A stretch of 64,000 bases of DNA from Desulfovibrio sp. Fe33 (GTDB lineage Bacteria; Desulfobacterota; Desulfovibrionia; Desulfovibrionales; Desulfovibrionaceae). The notes beneath the pieces were generated by a model, which did not search any database, was not told the origin of the DNA, and was given only the letters and a program-made list of their open reading frames with translations. The stretch is from contig NZ_JAQKGU010000003.1 of assembly GCF_028532725.1 (NCBI RefSeq), positions 62,001 to 126,000 of the forward strand, written 5' to 3'. Made by a program: the position numbers and the translations under genes. Shown piece by piece: positions 16,473-25,228 of the stretch; the stretch's first letter is position 1, and each line of letters starts with the position of its first letter.

Positions 16473-18343
16473 AGTTTTTTCATGTGGATTTCCAGGCAGG
16501 AGAGCGCCGCAGGAGTGACGCCGGAAATACGTCCGGCCTGGCCCAGGGTCCTGGGCTGTATGCGGGACAACTTTTCCACGACTTCTCGCGTCAGGCCGGA
16601 TACTGCGGAATAGTCCAGGTCCTCGGGCAGGACTTTGTCCTCAAGGGACTTGAACTTTGTCACCAGTTCCTCCTGCTTGACCAGATAGCCCTCGTAGCGC
16701 ACCTGGACTTCGGCCTCGCACAGCACTTCTCCGTCCATATCGGCCAGTTCCGGGAGAAACGGGGTCAGTCTGCCGATTTCCATTTGCGGCTGACGCAGCA
16801 GGGCGGCCAGTTCCACAGCCTTGCCCGGCACGGACGCGCCGATACTTTCGAGAAGCTCACGCGTGGGCGCGTCGGGCTTGATGCGGATGGTGCGCATTGC
16901 TTCAAGCACTGCTTGAAGTTTTTCCCGCTTGTCGGTGAACAGCCGCCACTGGTCGTCATCGACGAGACCAATATCACGGCCCAAGGGCGTCAGCCGTTCA
17001 TCGGCATTGCCTTCGCGCAGCAGCAGCCTGTGCTCAGCTCGGGACGTGAACATGCGGTAGGGTTCTTCAGTGCCCTTGGTCACCAGATCGTCCACCAGTA
17101 CGGCCATATACGCCTGATCGCGGGAGAGCAGGAAGGGCTCCATCCCGCGCAGCTTGCAGGCCGCGTTCAGGGCGGCCCACAATCCTTGGGCCGCGGCTTC
17201 CTCATAACCGGACGTGCCGTTGATCTGTCCCGCGCAGTATAGCCCGGGGAGCGCCTTGGTCTCCAAGGTGGGCTTGAGTTGCGTGGGGGGGAGAAAATCG
17301 TATTCGATGGCATAGCCAGGCCGGACGATCTGGGCGTTTTCGAGGCCGCGAATGGCCCGGATCATCTTTTTTTGGACGTCGAAGGGCAGGCTGGTGGGGA
17401 TGCCGCTCGGATACATCTCCGGACTGTCCAGTCCCTCCGGCTCGACAAATATCTGGTGCCGGTCCTTTTCGGGGAACCTGGCCACCTTGTCCTCGATCGA
17501 CGGGCAGTAACGCGCTCCGGTTCCTTCAATGATTCCGGTGAACATGGGCGAACGGTCGAAGCCGGAGCGGATGGCCTCGTGCGCCTGCTCGTTGGTATAG
17601 GTCAGCCAGCAGGACACCTGGGGCAGGGAGACGGACTTGTTTCGGAAGCTGAAAGGCACGGGCGGGTTGTCGCCCGGCTGTTCCTGCATGGCCGTGAAGT
17701 CTATGGAGTCCCGGAGCAGGCGGGGCGTGGTGCCGGTCTTGAGACGGCCCAGCTCGAAGCCAAGCTCGCGCAGGTTGGCGGACAGGGAATTGGCTGCCGG
17801 ATCGCCCATGCGTCCGCCGCTGAAATGCTCCAGGCCGATATGCATCAGACCGCGCAGGAATGTGCCGGTAGTCAGGAGGACGGCCCTGGCTGGGAATATC
17901 TCACCCAGTTTGGTGCGCAGACCGGACACGCGGCCGTTTTCGGCCAGCACCGCAGCGCCCATGTCTTGGAACACCCAAAGGTTTTCCTGTGAAAACACTG
18001 ACCCTTGGACCGCCTGCATGTAGCGGGCGCGGTCTATTTGGGCCCGGCTCGATCGGACGGCCGGGCCCTTTCTTGTATTCAGAATGCGGAATTGGATGCC
18101 GGCGGCGTCGGCCCACAGTCCCATCATGCCGCCCAGGGCGTCGATCTCCTTGACCATATGGCCCTTGGCCAGGCCGCCGATGGCCGGGTTGCAGGAGAGG
18201 TGGCCGATGCGGTCGACATTGATGGTCAACAGCAGGGTTTTCAGGCCGAGCCGGGCCGAGGCCACGGCGGCCTCACAACCGGCATGGCCCGCGCCGACCA
18301 CGATGAGGTCGAACTCGGCTGGGATCGCTCCTGTGCGCTGCAT
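16460..18343 (-). CDS. mnmG: tRNA uridine-5-carboxymethylaminomethyl modification enzyme MnmG
   Basis: FAD protein that, with MnmE, modifies U34 of several tRNAs. The 627-residue product has the Rossmann motif VVGAGHAGCEAA, the family signatures SCNPAIGGLAKGH and FTSRAEHRLLLREGNAD, and normal length. It starts 15 bases after the M20 peptidase stop in the same direction, so both may be co-transcribed. mnmE is not in the window. Confidence 0.98.
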   Translation of the reverse strand: MQRTGAIPAEFDLIVVGAGHAGCEAAVASARLGLKTLLLTINVDRIGHLSCNPAIGGLAKGHMVKEIDALGGMMGLWADAAGIQFRILNTRKGPAVRSSRAQIDRARYMQAVQGSVFSQENLWVFQDMGAAVLAENGRVSGLRTKLGEIFPARAVLLTTGTFLRGLMHIGLEHFSGGRMGDPAANSLSANLRELGFELGRLKTGTTPRLLRDSIDFTAMQEQPGDNPPVPFSFRNKSVSLPQVSCWLTYTNEQAHEAIRSGFDRSPMFTGIIEGTGARYCPSIEDKVARFPEKDRHQIFVEPEGLDSPEMYPSGIPTSLPFDVQKKMIRAIRGLENAQIVRPGYAIEYDFLPPTQLKPTLETKALPGLYCAGQINGTSGYEEAAAQGLWAALNAACKLRGMEPFLLSRDQAYMAVLVDDLVTKGTEEPYRMFTSRAEHRLLLREGNADERLTPLGRDIGLVDDDQWRLFTDKREKLQAVLEAMRTIRIKPDAPTRELLESIGASVPGKAVELAALLRQPQMEIGRLTPFLPELADMDGEVLCEAEVQVRYEGYLVKQEELVTKFKSLEDKVLPEDLDYSAVSGLTREVVEKLSRIQPRTLGQAGRISGVTPAALSCLEIHMKKLGLS

Positions 18344-18358
18344 GATTCCTCGTCGCCG

Positions 18359-19582
18359 CTATTTGGTCAGCAGCATGTCCGCCATGACTTTGGCGTCATT
18401 GATGGTGTTCTTGATGGAAGACCACTCGTTGGGCTGGTGCGCGGCGTGGTTCAGGGTGGACCAGACCACGGCGGGATAGCCCTTGCGTCGCAGGATGGCG
18501 GCAACCGTGCCGCCGCCGACGCCCACGGTGCGCGGATTGTTGTTGTAGATCTTGCGCACGGAAGCCATGGTCCGGGCCACGATCTCGGTGTCGGCCGAGG
18601 TGGCCGGAGCGGCCTGTTCCCACTGGGCGGGCTCGCACTCGATGGTCACGCCGTATTTCTCGGCGACTTCGGCGGCAAACCCCTTGATGGTGGCCAGGAC
18701 GTCTTCCAGATCGTATTCGGGCATCACCCGGCTGTCCACATAGAACACGTCCCGTCCAGGGATGGTGTTCACGTTGGCCACGTTGGCTTCGCGCATGGTG
18801 GGCTGGAAAGTGGAGCAGGGCGGGTTGTAGATGGCGTCCTCGGCAGGATACAGGGCTTCCAGTTCCTTGATGCGCAGAATGAGTTCAGCGCTGGGGTACA
18901 TGGTGTTGATGCCCTGGGCCGGGGTGGACGCGTGGCACTGCTTGCCGATGACGGTGACTTTGAGCCAGAACATGGACTTTTCGGCGATCTCGACCATTTC
19001 GGAGGAGGGTTCGCCGGAGTCGGGAATCAGGAACAGATCGTTCTGGCGGAAAATGTCCTCATGCTTGGCGACCATGTATTCCAGGCCGAAAGCGGAGCCG
19101 GTCTCTTCGTCGGCCACGAAAATGAGGCCAAGATTGATTTCGGGGGTGATCTTCAGGTCAAGCAGGGCTTGGGCCGTCAGGATGGAAGAAACCATGCCCT
19201 GCTGGTTGTCCTCGACGCCCCGGCCGACCAGCGTATCGCCGTCGCGCTGAACCGCGTAGGGATCGGAATTCCAGAGGCCGAGGTCTCCCGGAGGGACCAC
19301 GTCGATGTGGGAGATGATCCACAGGGTCCTTTCCGTGTTTTTGCCGGGGATGACGGCCACGATGTTGGGCCGGTACCCGCAGGGCACATCGGGAGCGGGC
19401 GCGTTGTACTCGCGGATGTCCTCGATACCCATGGATTTGAGATAGTCGAGCAGAAAGTCGGCCTTGGCCTTCTCGCCTTCGCCGCCATTGCGGGGGCCGA
19501 GTGCGGGAATGGCCGAAAGTTTGGTCTGTAGTTCGACAACCTTCTCGGTCTGGTTGTCCAATTCGGAAAAGAGCGCGTCCAT
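18359..19582 (-). CDS. M20-family metallo-peptidase/deacylase
   Basis: Zn-dependent hydrolase of the M20 group (dipeptidases, ArgE, DapE). I start at ATG 19582 because GGAGG lies three bases upstream of it and the frame above it has no domain similarity; the product is 407 residues. The metal-site pattern is complete: ISHIDVVPPGD, GRGVEDNQQG, VADEETGS, YVDSR, and a C-terminal LNHAAHQ. The sequence resembles the group named M20 family metallo-hydrolase in sulfate reducers; the substrate cannot be deduced. Confidence 0.9.
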   Translation of the reverse strand: MDALFSELDNQTEKVVELQTKLSAIPALGPRNGGEGEKAKADFLLDYLKSMGIEDIREYNAPAPDVPCGYRPNIVAVIPGKNTERTLWIISHIDVVPPGDLGLWNSDPYAVQRDGDTLVGRGVEDNQQGMVSSILTAQALLDLKITPEINLGLIFVADEETGSAFGLEYMVAKHEDIFRQNDLFLIPDSGEPSSEMVEIAEKSMFWLKVTVIGKQCHASTPAQGINTMYPSAELILRIKELEALYPAEDAIYNPPCSTFQPTMREANVANVNTIPGRDVFYVDSRVMPEYDLEDVLATIKGFAAEVAEKYGVTIECEPAQWEQAAPATSADTEIVARTMASVRKIYNNNPRTVGVGGGTVAAILRRKGYPAVVWSTLNHAAHQPNEWSSIKNTINDAKVMADMLLTK

Positions 19583-19636
19583 GAGACCTCCGATGTAGTT
19601 TTCGATGAAGCTAGCCCAAAAACCGGCCCGCACAAA

Positions 19637-19667
19637 CAAAAAAAAGGCGGGGACATCGCCCCGCCTT
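19637..19667 (-). terminator. Terminator after the PxxKW gene
   Basis: On the minus strand AAGGCGGGG and CCCCGCCTT pair over a six-base loop and are followed by eight T. It separates the small PxxKW gene from the M20 peptidase. Confidence 0.92.
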
Positions 19668-19683
19668 TTCTGCTTGCAGAGGT

Positions 19684-19971
19684 CTACCGACCGCGTGCGG
19701 CGCGCTTGGAAGCCTTCAGCGGGTTGACCTTGACCTTTCCGGCCTTGTCCATCTCGGCGCGCATGTGAGTGGCGAAGTTGCACACACCGGATGCCCACTT
19801 GCGGGAGGGCTGCGCGTAGGTCGGGCAGTAGTTCACGTCTTCGAAGGGAACGATACGATCGCAACCTTCGCATTTCTCATCAATGGGTTCCATGATGACG
19901 CCCTTGTAGGTCAGACCTTCAGCGGTCTTCACGGCGCCTTCCAGGGAAACGATACTTTTTTTCTTGGCCAT
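19684..19971 (-). CDS. PxxKW-family cysteine-rich protein
   Basis: A 95-residue protein with four cysteines in CEGCDRIV, NYCPTY and SGVCNFATH and the motif PSRKW that gives the family its name; I recall this family from deltaproteobacteria. The Cys spacing suggests a metal site, possibly zinc or iron, but the function is unknown. The basic C-terminus (KASKRAARGR) could bind nucleic acid. The start is supported by AGGAGGAAGG. It has its own promoter-like site and terminator and so is probably expressed alone, at a high level. Confidence 0.88.
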   Translation of the reverse strand: MAKKKSIVSLEGAVKTAEGLTYKGVIMEPIDEKCEGCDRIVPFEDVNYCPTYAQPSRKWASGVCNFATHMRAEMDKAGKVKVNPLKASKRAARGR

Positions 19972-20052
19972 GTCGTGCCTTCCTCCTAAAAATAATGCGG
20001 CTCACGGGATGCCAGCGGCATACGTAATTTCATATTGGTGCAAGAGCAGACT

Positions 20053-20082
20053 TCGATATGCACCCATGGTGGGTGTTGTCAA
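20053..20082 (-). promoter_or_regulatory. Candidate sigma-70 promoter for the PxxKW gene
   Basis: On the minus strand TTGACA (20077-20082) is 18 bases from TATCGA (20053-20058). It lies just after the stop of the deaminase gene, about 80 bases before the PxxKW start. Confidence 0.45.
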
Positions 20083-20099
20083 GCTATTTGCTGTCTTTT

Positions 20100-21446
20100 T
20101 CAATTTCCGGAGGCATGTCGGACCCATTTCGCGCAACGCATCGCCTCCTTGCGGAGGCCGTTGAGATCGAGGGTTCGGAACTCGCCGTACAGGTATAAAA
20201 CCTCGCCCGCGACCATCGTCATGCAGACCTCCATGCCCGTCGCGGCGTAGACCGCGTGGGACACATGGCTGAATACGGGCATTAGATTCGGCGAGGACAG
20301 GTCCAGGGCGATCATGTCCGCCGGGTATCCCGCTTCGATCCGGCCCAGTTCGGGCCAGCCGAGGCAGCGGGCCGAGCGGCGGGTGGCCATGTCCAGGGCG
20401 GTCTGGGCGTTCAACGCCGAAGCGTCGCCATGGCGGACTTTCCCCAGCAGGGCGGCCAGCCCCATATCGCGGAACATGTTCAATTGGTTGTTGCTTGAAG
20501 CGCCGTCCGTGCCCAGGCCCACGTTGACGCCCGCGTCGAGCATTTTTTGCACCGGGGACATGCCGGAACAGAGCTTGAGGTTGGAGGCCGGATTATGGAC
20601 CACGTTGACCCCGGCCCCGGCAAGCAGCTTTATTTCCTCGTCGGTCACGTCCACGCAATGGTGCAGTGTCGTGCGCGGCGAGAGAAGGCCGTTCCTGCGC
20701 AGGATTTCCACCGGGCGCATACCGTATTTGCCCAGGCAAACGGATGTTTCCGTGGGTGATTCAGCCAAATGGGTTTGCCACGGGACGTCCAGTCTCTCGG
20801 CCAGCTCGAAGCTCGCCTTGAGAATCTCGGGGGACACGGTGAAGGCCGCGTGAGGCGTGACCGCCGTGCGGATCAGCGGATCGCCGCGGAACCGTCCCTC
20901 CAGCTTCAGTATGGTCTCCCAACACGCCTCAGCCGTAGGAAAGAAGGGTGAGGGAAAGTTGAAGAACCCCTCGCCCAGGACCGCGCGCAGGCCGCAGTTC
21001 GATGCCGCCGCGCCAGTGATTTCCTCGTGGAAATAACCGTTCATGAAGGCCGTGCATCCGGTGCGTATGAGCTCGGCGCAGCCAAGTTGTGCGCCGACGC
21101 CGAGCAAATCCTCATCCAGATGGGCTTCCACCGGCCAGATGTGCCGCTCCAGCCACTCCATGAGCGGAAGGTCGTCGGCAAACCCTCTCATCAGGGTCAT
21201 GGGCAGATGGGTATGCCCATTGACCAGTCCGGGCAAGAGCATCTTGCCCGACATGTCCAGCCGTTGAACGGGTGCGTAGCGCGCCTCAAGGCCCGTGTAA
21301 TCACCCGTTTCGACCACAATGCCGTCGCGTATGGCGACAGCCGCGTCGGTCAGGACGCGGCGTGCGTCGTCCTGGGTGACGATCGCATCGGCGCGGACCA
21401 GCAGATCGCAGGCTATGGGCGAGATTTCAGCGGCGGGACTCGACAT
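20100..21446 (-). CDS. MTA/SAH deaminase-type amidohydrolase
   Basis: Cytosolic amidohydrolase of the TrzA/MtaD group that deaminates 5'-methylthioadenosine and/or S-adenosylhomocysteine to the inosyl forms. The 448 residues contain the metal motif NGHTHLPMTLMRG, THLAES, and the catalytic GTDGASSNN. It lies three bases after mtnP and downstream of apt, so the three genes handle methylthioadenosine and adenine. Substrate preference among MTA, SAH and related nucleosides is not clear from sequence. Confidence 0.88.
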   Translation of the reverse strand: MSSPAAEISPIACDLLVRADAIVTQDDARRVLTDAAVAIRDGIVVETGDYTGLEARYAPVQRLDMSGKMLLPGLVNGHTHLPMTLMRGFADDLPLMEWLERHIWPVEAHLDEDLLGVGAQLGCAELIRTGCTAFMNGYFHEEITGAAASNCGLRAVLGEGFFNFPSPFFPTAEACWETILKLEGRFRGDPLIRTAVTPHAAFTVSPEILKASFELAERLDVPWQTHLAESPTETSVCLGKYGMRPVEILRRNGLLSPRTTLHHCVDVTDEEIKLLAGAGVNVVHNPASNLKLCSGMSPVQKMLDAGVNVGLGTDGASSNNQLNMFRDMGLAALLGKVRHGDASALNAQTALDMATRRSARCLGWPELGRIEAGYPADMIALDLSSPNLMPVFSHVSHAVYAATGMEVCMTMVAGEVLYLYGEFRTLDLNGLRKEAMRCAKWVRHASGN

Positions 21447-21449
21447 GCG

Positions 21450-22199
21450 TCAATCCATGTTGGAAATGACTTCGACCAGCAGCGACGTGACTTTTTCCAC
21501 GTTGCCCTTGAAGACTTCGAGAATCTCCTCCCAGGTGACGGGAGCCTCATCGGTCTTCCAGCAGTCGTAGTCCGTGCTCATGGCCACGGCTCCGTACGGC
21601 AGGCCCGCCTCGTTGGCGAGGATGCACTCCGGAGCGACGCTCATGTTGATGACGTCCGCGCCCCACATGCGGAACATGTTCGACTCGGCCCTGGTGGAGA
21701 ACCTTGAGCCCTCGATAGTGATGACCGTGCCGGTTTTGTGATGAACCAGGCCGAGCTTGTCGCACGCCTGGTTGAACAGGCCGCGCAGATTCTCGTCGAA
21801 CGGATCGGCCATTGCCGTGTGCACTGCGCCATGGGGCGGAAATTCCTCGAAGAAGGAAACCGCCCTGCGTCGTGTGAAGTCGATGAACTGATCCAGGATG
21901 ACCAGGTGCCCACGGTCGATCTCCTCGCGCAGGGAGCCGCACGCGGTGGTGGCGAGAATGCTTGTGCAGCCGACATCCTTGAGAGCCTGGATGTTGGCCC
22001 GGTAATTGACGAAGGTGGGCGGAATGGTGTGCTCGCGGCCGTGCCGGGCGAGAAGCGCCACGTCCCGGCCCGCGATGGTTCCCATCTTCAGGGGGGAAGA
22101 GGGCTTGCCGTAGGGGGTATCCACTTCGATGTCGCGGGCGTCGCGCAACAGGTCAGGGTTGTCCAGGCCGCTGCCTCCGATAATGCCTATTTTGGTCAT
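21450..22199 (-). CDS. mtnP: S-methyl-5'-thioadenosine phosphorylase
   Basis: Cleaves MTA with phosphate to adenine and methylthioribose-1-phosphate. The 249-residue protein begins MTKIGIIGGSGL and has the family segments LARHGREHTIPP, NYRANI, ATTACGSLRE and the MWGADVINMSV region. It sits between apt, which would salvage the adenine, and the deaminase. No further methionine-salvage genes (mtnA, mtnB and others) are adjacent. Confidence 0.94.
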   Translation of the reverse strand: MTKIGIIGGSGLDNPDLLRDARDIEVDTPYGKPSSPLKMGTIAGRDVALLARHGREHTIPPTFVNYRANIQALKDVGCTSILATTACGSLREEIDRGHLVILDQFIDFTRRRAVSFFEEFPPHGAVHTAMADPFDENLRGLFNQACDKLGLVHHKTGTVITIEGSRFSTRAESNMFRMWGADVINMSVAPECILANEAGLPYGAVAMSTDYDCWKTDEAPVTWEEILEVFKGNVEKVTSLLVEVISNMD

Positions 22200-22211
22200 G
22201 GCAGAGCCTTC

Positions 22212-22733
22212 CTATTCAATTTCCAGCAGAAAATCATGTTTCACATCGGCCGCCCGCATGACCTCGTCCCCATCCAGGAAAGAAAGCTGGATGACGAAGC
22301 CCGCTCCCACAATGTCGCCGCCTGCCTCTCGAACGAGCTTTATCATGCCTTCGGCCGTGCCGCCTGTGGCGAGCAGGTCGTCTATGAGCAGGACTTTGTC
22401 GCCTTCCTCAATGGCGTCCACATGCATACAAAGGGTGTCCGAGCCGTATTCGAGGTCGTAAGTGACGCAACGGTTCTTGAACGGCAATTTCCCCGGTTTG
22501 CGGATGGGCACGAAACTGACGCCCATCTTGAGCGCCAGGGGCGCACCAAATATGAATCCCCGGGCGTCGGCGGCCGCGATCTTGTTTACGCCGCAGTCCT
22601 TATACTTGTCATAGAGTTGATCGATGACATAGGCGAACGCCTTGGGGGAACTCAGGATGGGCGTTATATCGTAAAAAGTGATACCTTTCTTGGGATAATC
22701 CGGGATATCCCGAACATAATGGCGTAGATTCAT
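22212..22733 (-). CDS. apt: Adenine phosphoribosyltransferase
   Basis: Converts adenine and PRPP to AMP. The 173 residues have the PRPP-binding loop VLLIDDLLATGGTAEG and the N-terminal FYDITPIL segment of Apt. It is the first gene of the apt-mtnP-deaminase run and is divergent from rsmA. The GAGGAGGATTC upstream of the ATG is a good ribosome-binding site. Confidence 0.97.
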   Translation of the reverse strand: MNLRHYVRDIPDYPKKGITFYDITPILSSPKAFAYVIDQLYDKYKDCGVNKIAAADARGFIFGAPLALKMGVSFVPIRKPGKLPFKNRCVTYDLEYGSDTLCMHVDAIEEGDKVLLIDDLLATGGTAEGMIKLVREAGGDIVGAGFVIQLSFLDGDEVMRAADVKHDFLLEIE

Positions 22734-22763
22734 GAATCCTCCTCATAGAATGAATACCGAGGA

Positions 22764-22793
22764 TTCATACGTTTTTCATGGAGAATGTGTCAA
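22764..22793 (-). promoter_or_regulatory. Candidate promoter for apt with an overlapping inverted repeat
   Basis: On the minus strand TTGACA (22788-22793) is 18 bases from TATGAA (22764-22769). The inverted repeat ATGAAT/ATTCAT overlaps the -10 region, which might be an operator; the pairing is only six bases each side. Confidence 0.5.
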
Positions 22794-22846
22794 TGCTGTT
22801 GCCAGCCGGGCGGGCTTTCGCTATCCGTGGGCGACGGAGAATTCAC

Positions 22847-23632
22847 ATGCCACGACAAGACCCGCCGCATAGGGCCAAGAAAAGCCTTGGCCAAAACTTC
22901 CTGACCGACCCGAACATCTGCCGCAAGATAGTGGACGCCCTGGCGCCTTCCGCGGACGATTATATTATAGAAATAGGGCCTGGGCAGGGCGCGTTGACCG
23001 AGCACCTGGTGGAAACCGGCGCCCGCAGGCTGCGCGCGCTGGAAATGGACTACGATTTGGCCGACCGGCTCGCCGAGCGCTGGCCCCGGCTTGAAGTGGT
23101 CGGAACGGACGCCCTCAAGTTTCCTTGGGAGGAACTGAACGGAACTGGCCCGTGCAAGATTATCGGGAATCTCCCGTACAACGTCGGCTCCAAGCTCATC
23201 TGGGATATCGTCAGCAGGGTGGAGACCCTTTCGAGGGCGGTATTCATGGTGCAGCATGAAGTTGCGTTGCGTCTGACCGCCGACCCCGGCACCAAGGCCT
23301 ACGGCGGACTGACCGCGTGGGTGAAGAACTATTGCGACACACGGTACCTTTTCAAGGTGCCGCCTACGGTCTTTCGACCGCGGCCCAAAGTCGATTCGGC
23401 CGTTGTCCGCTTCGATCCGTTTCCCTTGGAGGAACGTCCGTTGGATCGGGAAAGGCTGTCCGGCCTGGTCAAGCTGCTTTTCCAGCAGCGTCGCAAACAG
23501 ATTTCGACCATACTGCGGAAGCACATGAAGCCGGAAATTGAAGAATGGTTTCAAAAAGAGGGCGTCAGCCCGTCGTTGCGGCCAGAAAACCTCACTCCGT
23601 CGCAATTCCGTTCACTTTCCTTAATATATTAG
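22847..23632 (+). CDS. rsmA: 16S rRNA dimethyladenosine transferase
   Basis: Dimethylates A1518 and A1519 in helix 45 of 16S rRNA. I start at ATG 22847 (MPRQDPPHRAKKSLGQNFL), with GGAGA upstream; an in-frame ATG at 22778 adds 23 residues with no family match. The 261-residue protein has the SAM motif IEIGPGQGALT and the catalytic GNLPYNVGSKL. It is divergent from apt and followed by a 274-base gap before the second HU gene. Confidence 0.96.
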   Translation: MPRQDPPHRAKKSLGQNFLTDPNICRKIVDALAPSADDYIIEIGPGQGALTEHLVETGARRLRALEMDYDLADRLAERWPRLEVVGTDALKFPWEELNGTGPCKIIGNLPYNVGSKLIWDIVSRVETLSRAVFMVQHEVALRLTADPGTKAYGGLTAWVKNYCDTRYLFKVPPTVFRPRPKVDSAVVRFDPFPLEERPLDRERLSGLVKLLFQQRRKQISTILRKHMKPEIEEWFQKEGVSPSLRPENLTPSQFRSLSLIY

Positions 23633-23906
23633 TACCAATTTTCACAAGTTCCCGCCGAATACCGATCCGCGACTGCGTAAACAGGGCGGCTTCGGGCTCG
23701 GAAAAATTGAGTACAAAAGGCCTCGAAAGCACCATATAGCGTAGTTTTTTCGATTTTTTCCAACACTCGGGCTGGACACGGCTTGAAAGTTCATTTAAAG
23801 GCCAAGAGGTGAGTTGGTGACGGAAACAAGGTGCAAAAGCATTTTGTGCTCTGGCTGCACTTAATTAATACCATCAGGTTATTATTTCACCGAGGAGGAA
23901 GGACTG

Positions 23907-24179
23907 ATGACAAAGGCTGAATTGGTTGTCAAAATCGCGGAAAAGGCCAATCTGACCAAAGCGAACGCCGAGCGCGCGCTGAATGCGTTCTTGGAGACCG
24001 TCGAGAGTACTTTGGTTTCCGAAGGCAAGCTTACCCTGACCGGGTTCGGCACCTTCGTTGTGGAGCTCCGCAAAGCCCGCGTGGGCCGCAACCCCCGCAC
24101 TGGCCTCGAACTCAAGATTCCCGAGACCAAGGTCGTCAAGTTCCGTCCCGGCAAGATCCTCAAGGACGCCATCAACTAG
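23907..24179 (+). CDS. HU-family DNA-binding protein
   Basis: A 90-residue HU protein (MTKAELVVKIAEKANLTKAN, then GFGTFVVELRKARVGRNPRTG) ending VKFRPGKILKDAIN. It is clearly different in sequence from the HU at 10804-11079, so the two are paralogues, perhaps able to form heterodimers. Strong GGAGGAAGG precedes the ATG. The 274 bases upstream contain AT-rich patches but no promoter I can defend. A one-helix membrane protein follows 13 bases later. Confidence 0.96.
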   Translation: MTKAELVVKIAEKANLTKANAERALNAFLETVESTLVSEGKLTLTGFGTFVVELRKARVGRNPRTGLELKIPETKVVKFRPGKILKDAIN

Positions 24180-24192
24180 CCTGGAGATTAAG

Positions 24193-24366
24193 ATGATGAT
24201 TCACGGTGAAACCGTTCACAGCCCTCTGCCCATGGATCTTCCTTGGTGGATGCCTGACCATTTCGTTTTTTTCGGTGTCCTTTACATCGTCCTCGGCGTA
24301 ATCGGAGTCGCCTTGACGGTCACGATCATGCAGTCTCTGCGCGACGCGAAAAAGGCGGAACACTAG
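24193..24366 (+). CDS. Small single-pass membrane protein of unknown function
   Basis: A 57-residue protein starting at ATG 24193 with GGAG nine bases upstream. It has a short polar, histidine-containing N-terminus, one hydrophobic helix (about residues 26-48, VFFGVLYIVLGVIGVALTV) and a charged tail (RDAKKAEH). It is placed between the HU gene and a terminator, so it is the last gene of that transcript. I do not recognise a family; clean start, spacing and the terminator make it likely to be real. Confidence 0.72.
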   Translation: MMIHGETVHSPLPMDLPWWMPDHFVFFGVLYIVLGVIGVALTVTIMQSLRDAKKAEH

Positions 24367-24390
24367 TTCCCGCACTTCAACGATATTAAA

Positions 24391-24426
24391 GGGGCCTGTC
24401 GGCACATTGCCGGGCGGCCCTTTTTT
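24391..24426 (+). terminator. Terminator after the small membrane protein gene
   Basis: GGGCC...GGCCC with an imperfect middle (GTCGGC/GCCGGGC) and an ACATT loop, followed by six T. Confidence 0.85.
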
Positions 24427-24457
24427 CATGCGTGGAAAATTTCGCGCACTCCGGTTT

Positions 24458-24486
24458 TTGTGGTTGCTTTTTCTGATTTTTATATA
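24458..24486 (+). promoter_or_regulatory. Candidate promoter for rpsU and the downstream cluster
   Basis: TTGTGG (24458-24463) is 17 bases from TATATA (24481-24486). It lies between the preceding terminator and rpsU, in an AT-rich patch, 69 bases before the start codon. Confidence 0.45.
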
Positions 24487-24554
24487 TATGAAGTGTCTCT
24501 TATTTCGCCAGCCCGACATAAAGGACGGGCGGTTCACCGAGGAGGTGATTTCCA

Positions 24555-24755
24555 TTGCCCGGAGTGTATTTCGACGATAGCGACAATTTCGACATCTCCC
24601 TGCGTCGTTTCAAGAAGCAGGTCGAGAAGGCCGGAATTCTGTCCGAGCTGAAGAAACGTCAGCACTACGAGAAGCCCAGCGTGCAGAAGAAGAAAAAGAA
24701 AGCTGCCGCCAAGAAGAGGCTCGCCAAAAAAATGCGCAAAATGCGCAGCATGTAG
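24555..24755 (+). CDS. rpsU: 30S ribosomal protein S21
   Basis: Small basic ribosomal protein. The 66 residues ([21 protein letters not shown] at the start, Lys/Arg-rich end) match the family. The start is TTG 24555; it is supported by an unusually complete Shine-Dalgarno, GGAGGTGAT at 24541-24549, and by the conserved N-terminus. S21 heads the macromolecular synthesis cluster here, as in E. coli. Three bases separate it from yqeY. Confidence 0.96.
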   Translation: MPGVYFDDSDNFDISLRRFKKQVEKAGILSELKKRQHYEKPSVQKKKKKAAAKKRLAKKMRKMRSM

Positions 24756-24758
24756 ATT

Positions 24759-25205
24759 ATGAGTCTGTCAAAGCAAATAGACAAAGACTACATTGAGGCC
24801 TATAAGGCCAAAGCTACGGTAAAAGTGGCCGTCTTGAGACATCTCAAGACGGCCATTAAAAACCGTATGGTTGAAGATATGGTGCAGGATCTGTCCGACG
24901 AGGTCGTCCTTGATCTCATCGCCAAGCAGGTCAAGCAGCGTAAGGATTCCTTCGACCAGTACTCCAAGGCGGGACGGGACGACCTGGCTCAGGTTGAAGC
25001 CGAAGAACTCGCCGCCCTCGAGGTTTACCTGCCCACACAGCTCTCCGACGAGGACCTCTCCGCCGCCATCGACAAGGCCATTGCCGACCTTGGAGCATCT
25101 TCCATGGCCGATATGGGCAAGGTGATGCAGGTCGTGCTCGGCGCGTACAAGGGACAAGTCGACGGCAAGAAGGCCAGTGGGCTGGTAAAGTCCAAGCTCT
25201 CTTGA
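24759..25205 (+). CDS. GatB/YqeY-domain protein
   Basis: A 148-residue YqeY protein, related to the C-terminal tRNA-binding region of GatB. It begins MSLSKQIDKDYIEAYKAK and ends with the typical MGKVMQVVLGAYKGQVDGKKAS. Its cellular role is poorly defined, but location between rpsU and dnaG is frequent in many bacteria. It overlaps an alternative TTG start of mutS2. Confidence 0.93.
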   Translation: MSLSKQIDKDYIEAYKAKATVKVAVLRHLKTAIKNRMVEDMVQDLSDEVVLDLIAKQVKQRKDSFDQYSKAGRDDLAQVEAEELAALEVYLPTQLSDEDLSAAIDKAIADLGASSMADMGKVMQVVLGAYKGQVDGKKASGLVKSKLS

Positions 25206-25228
25206 ATTTTCAGCAGCCCGGCTCATCC

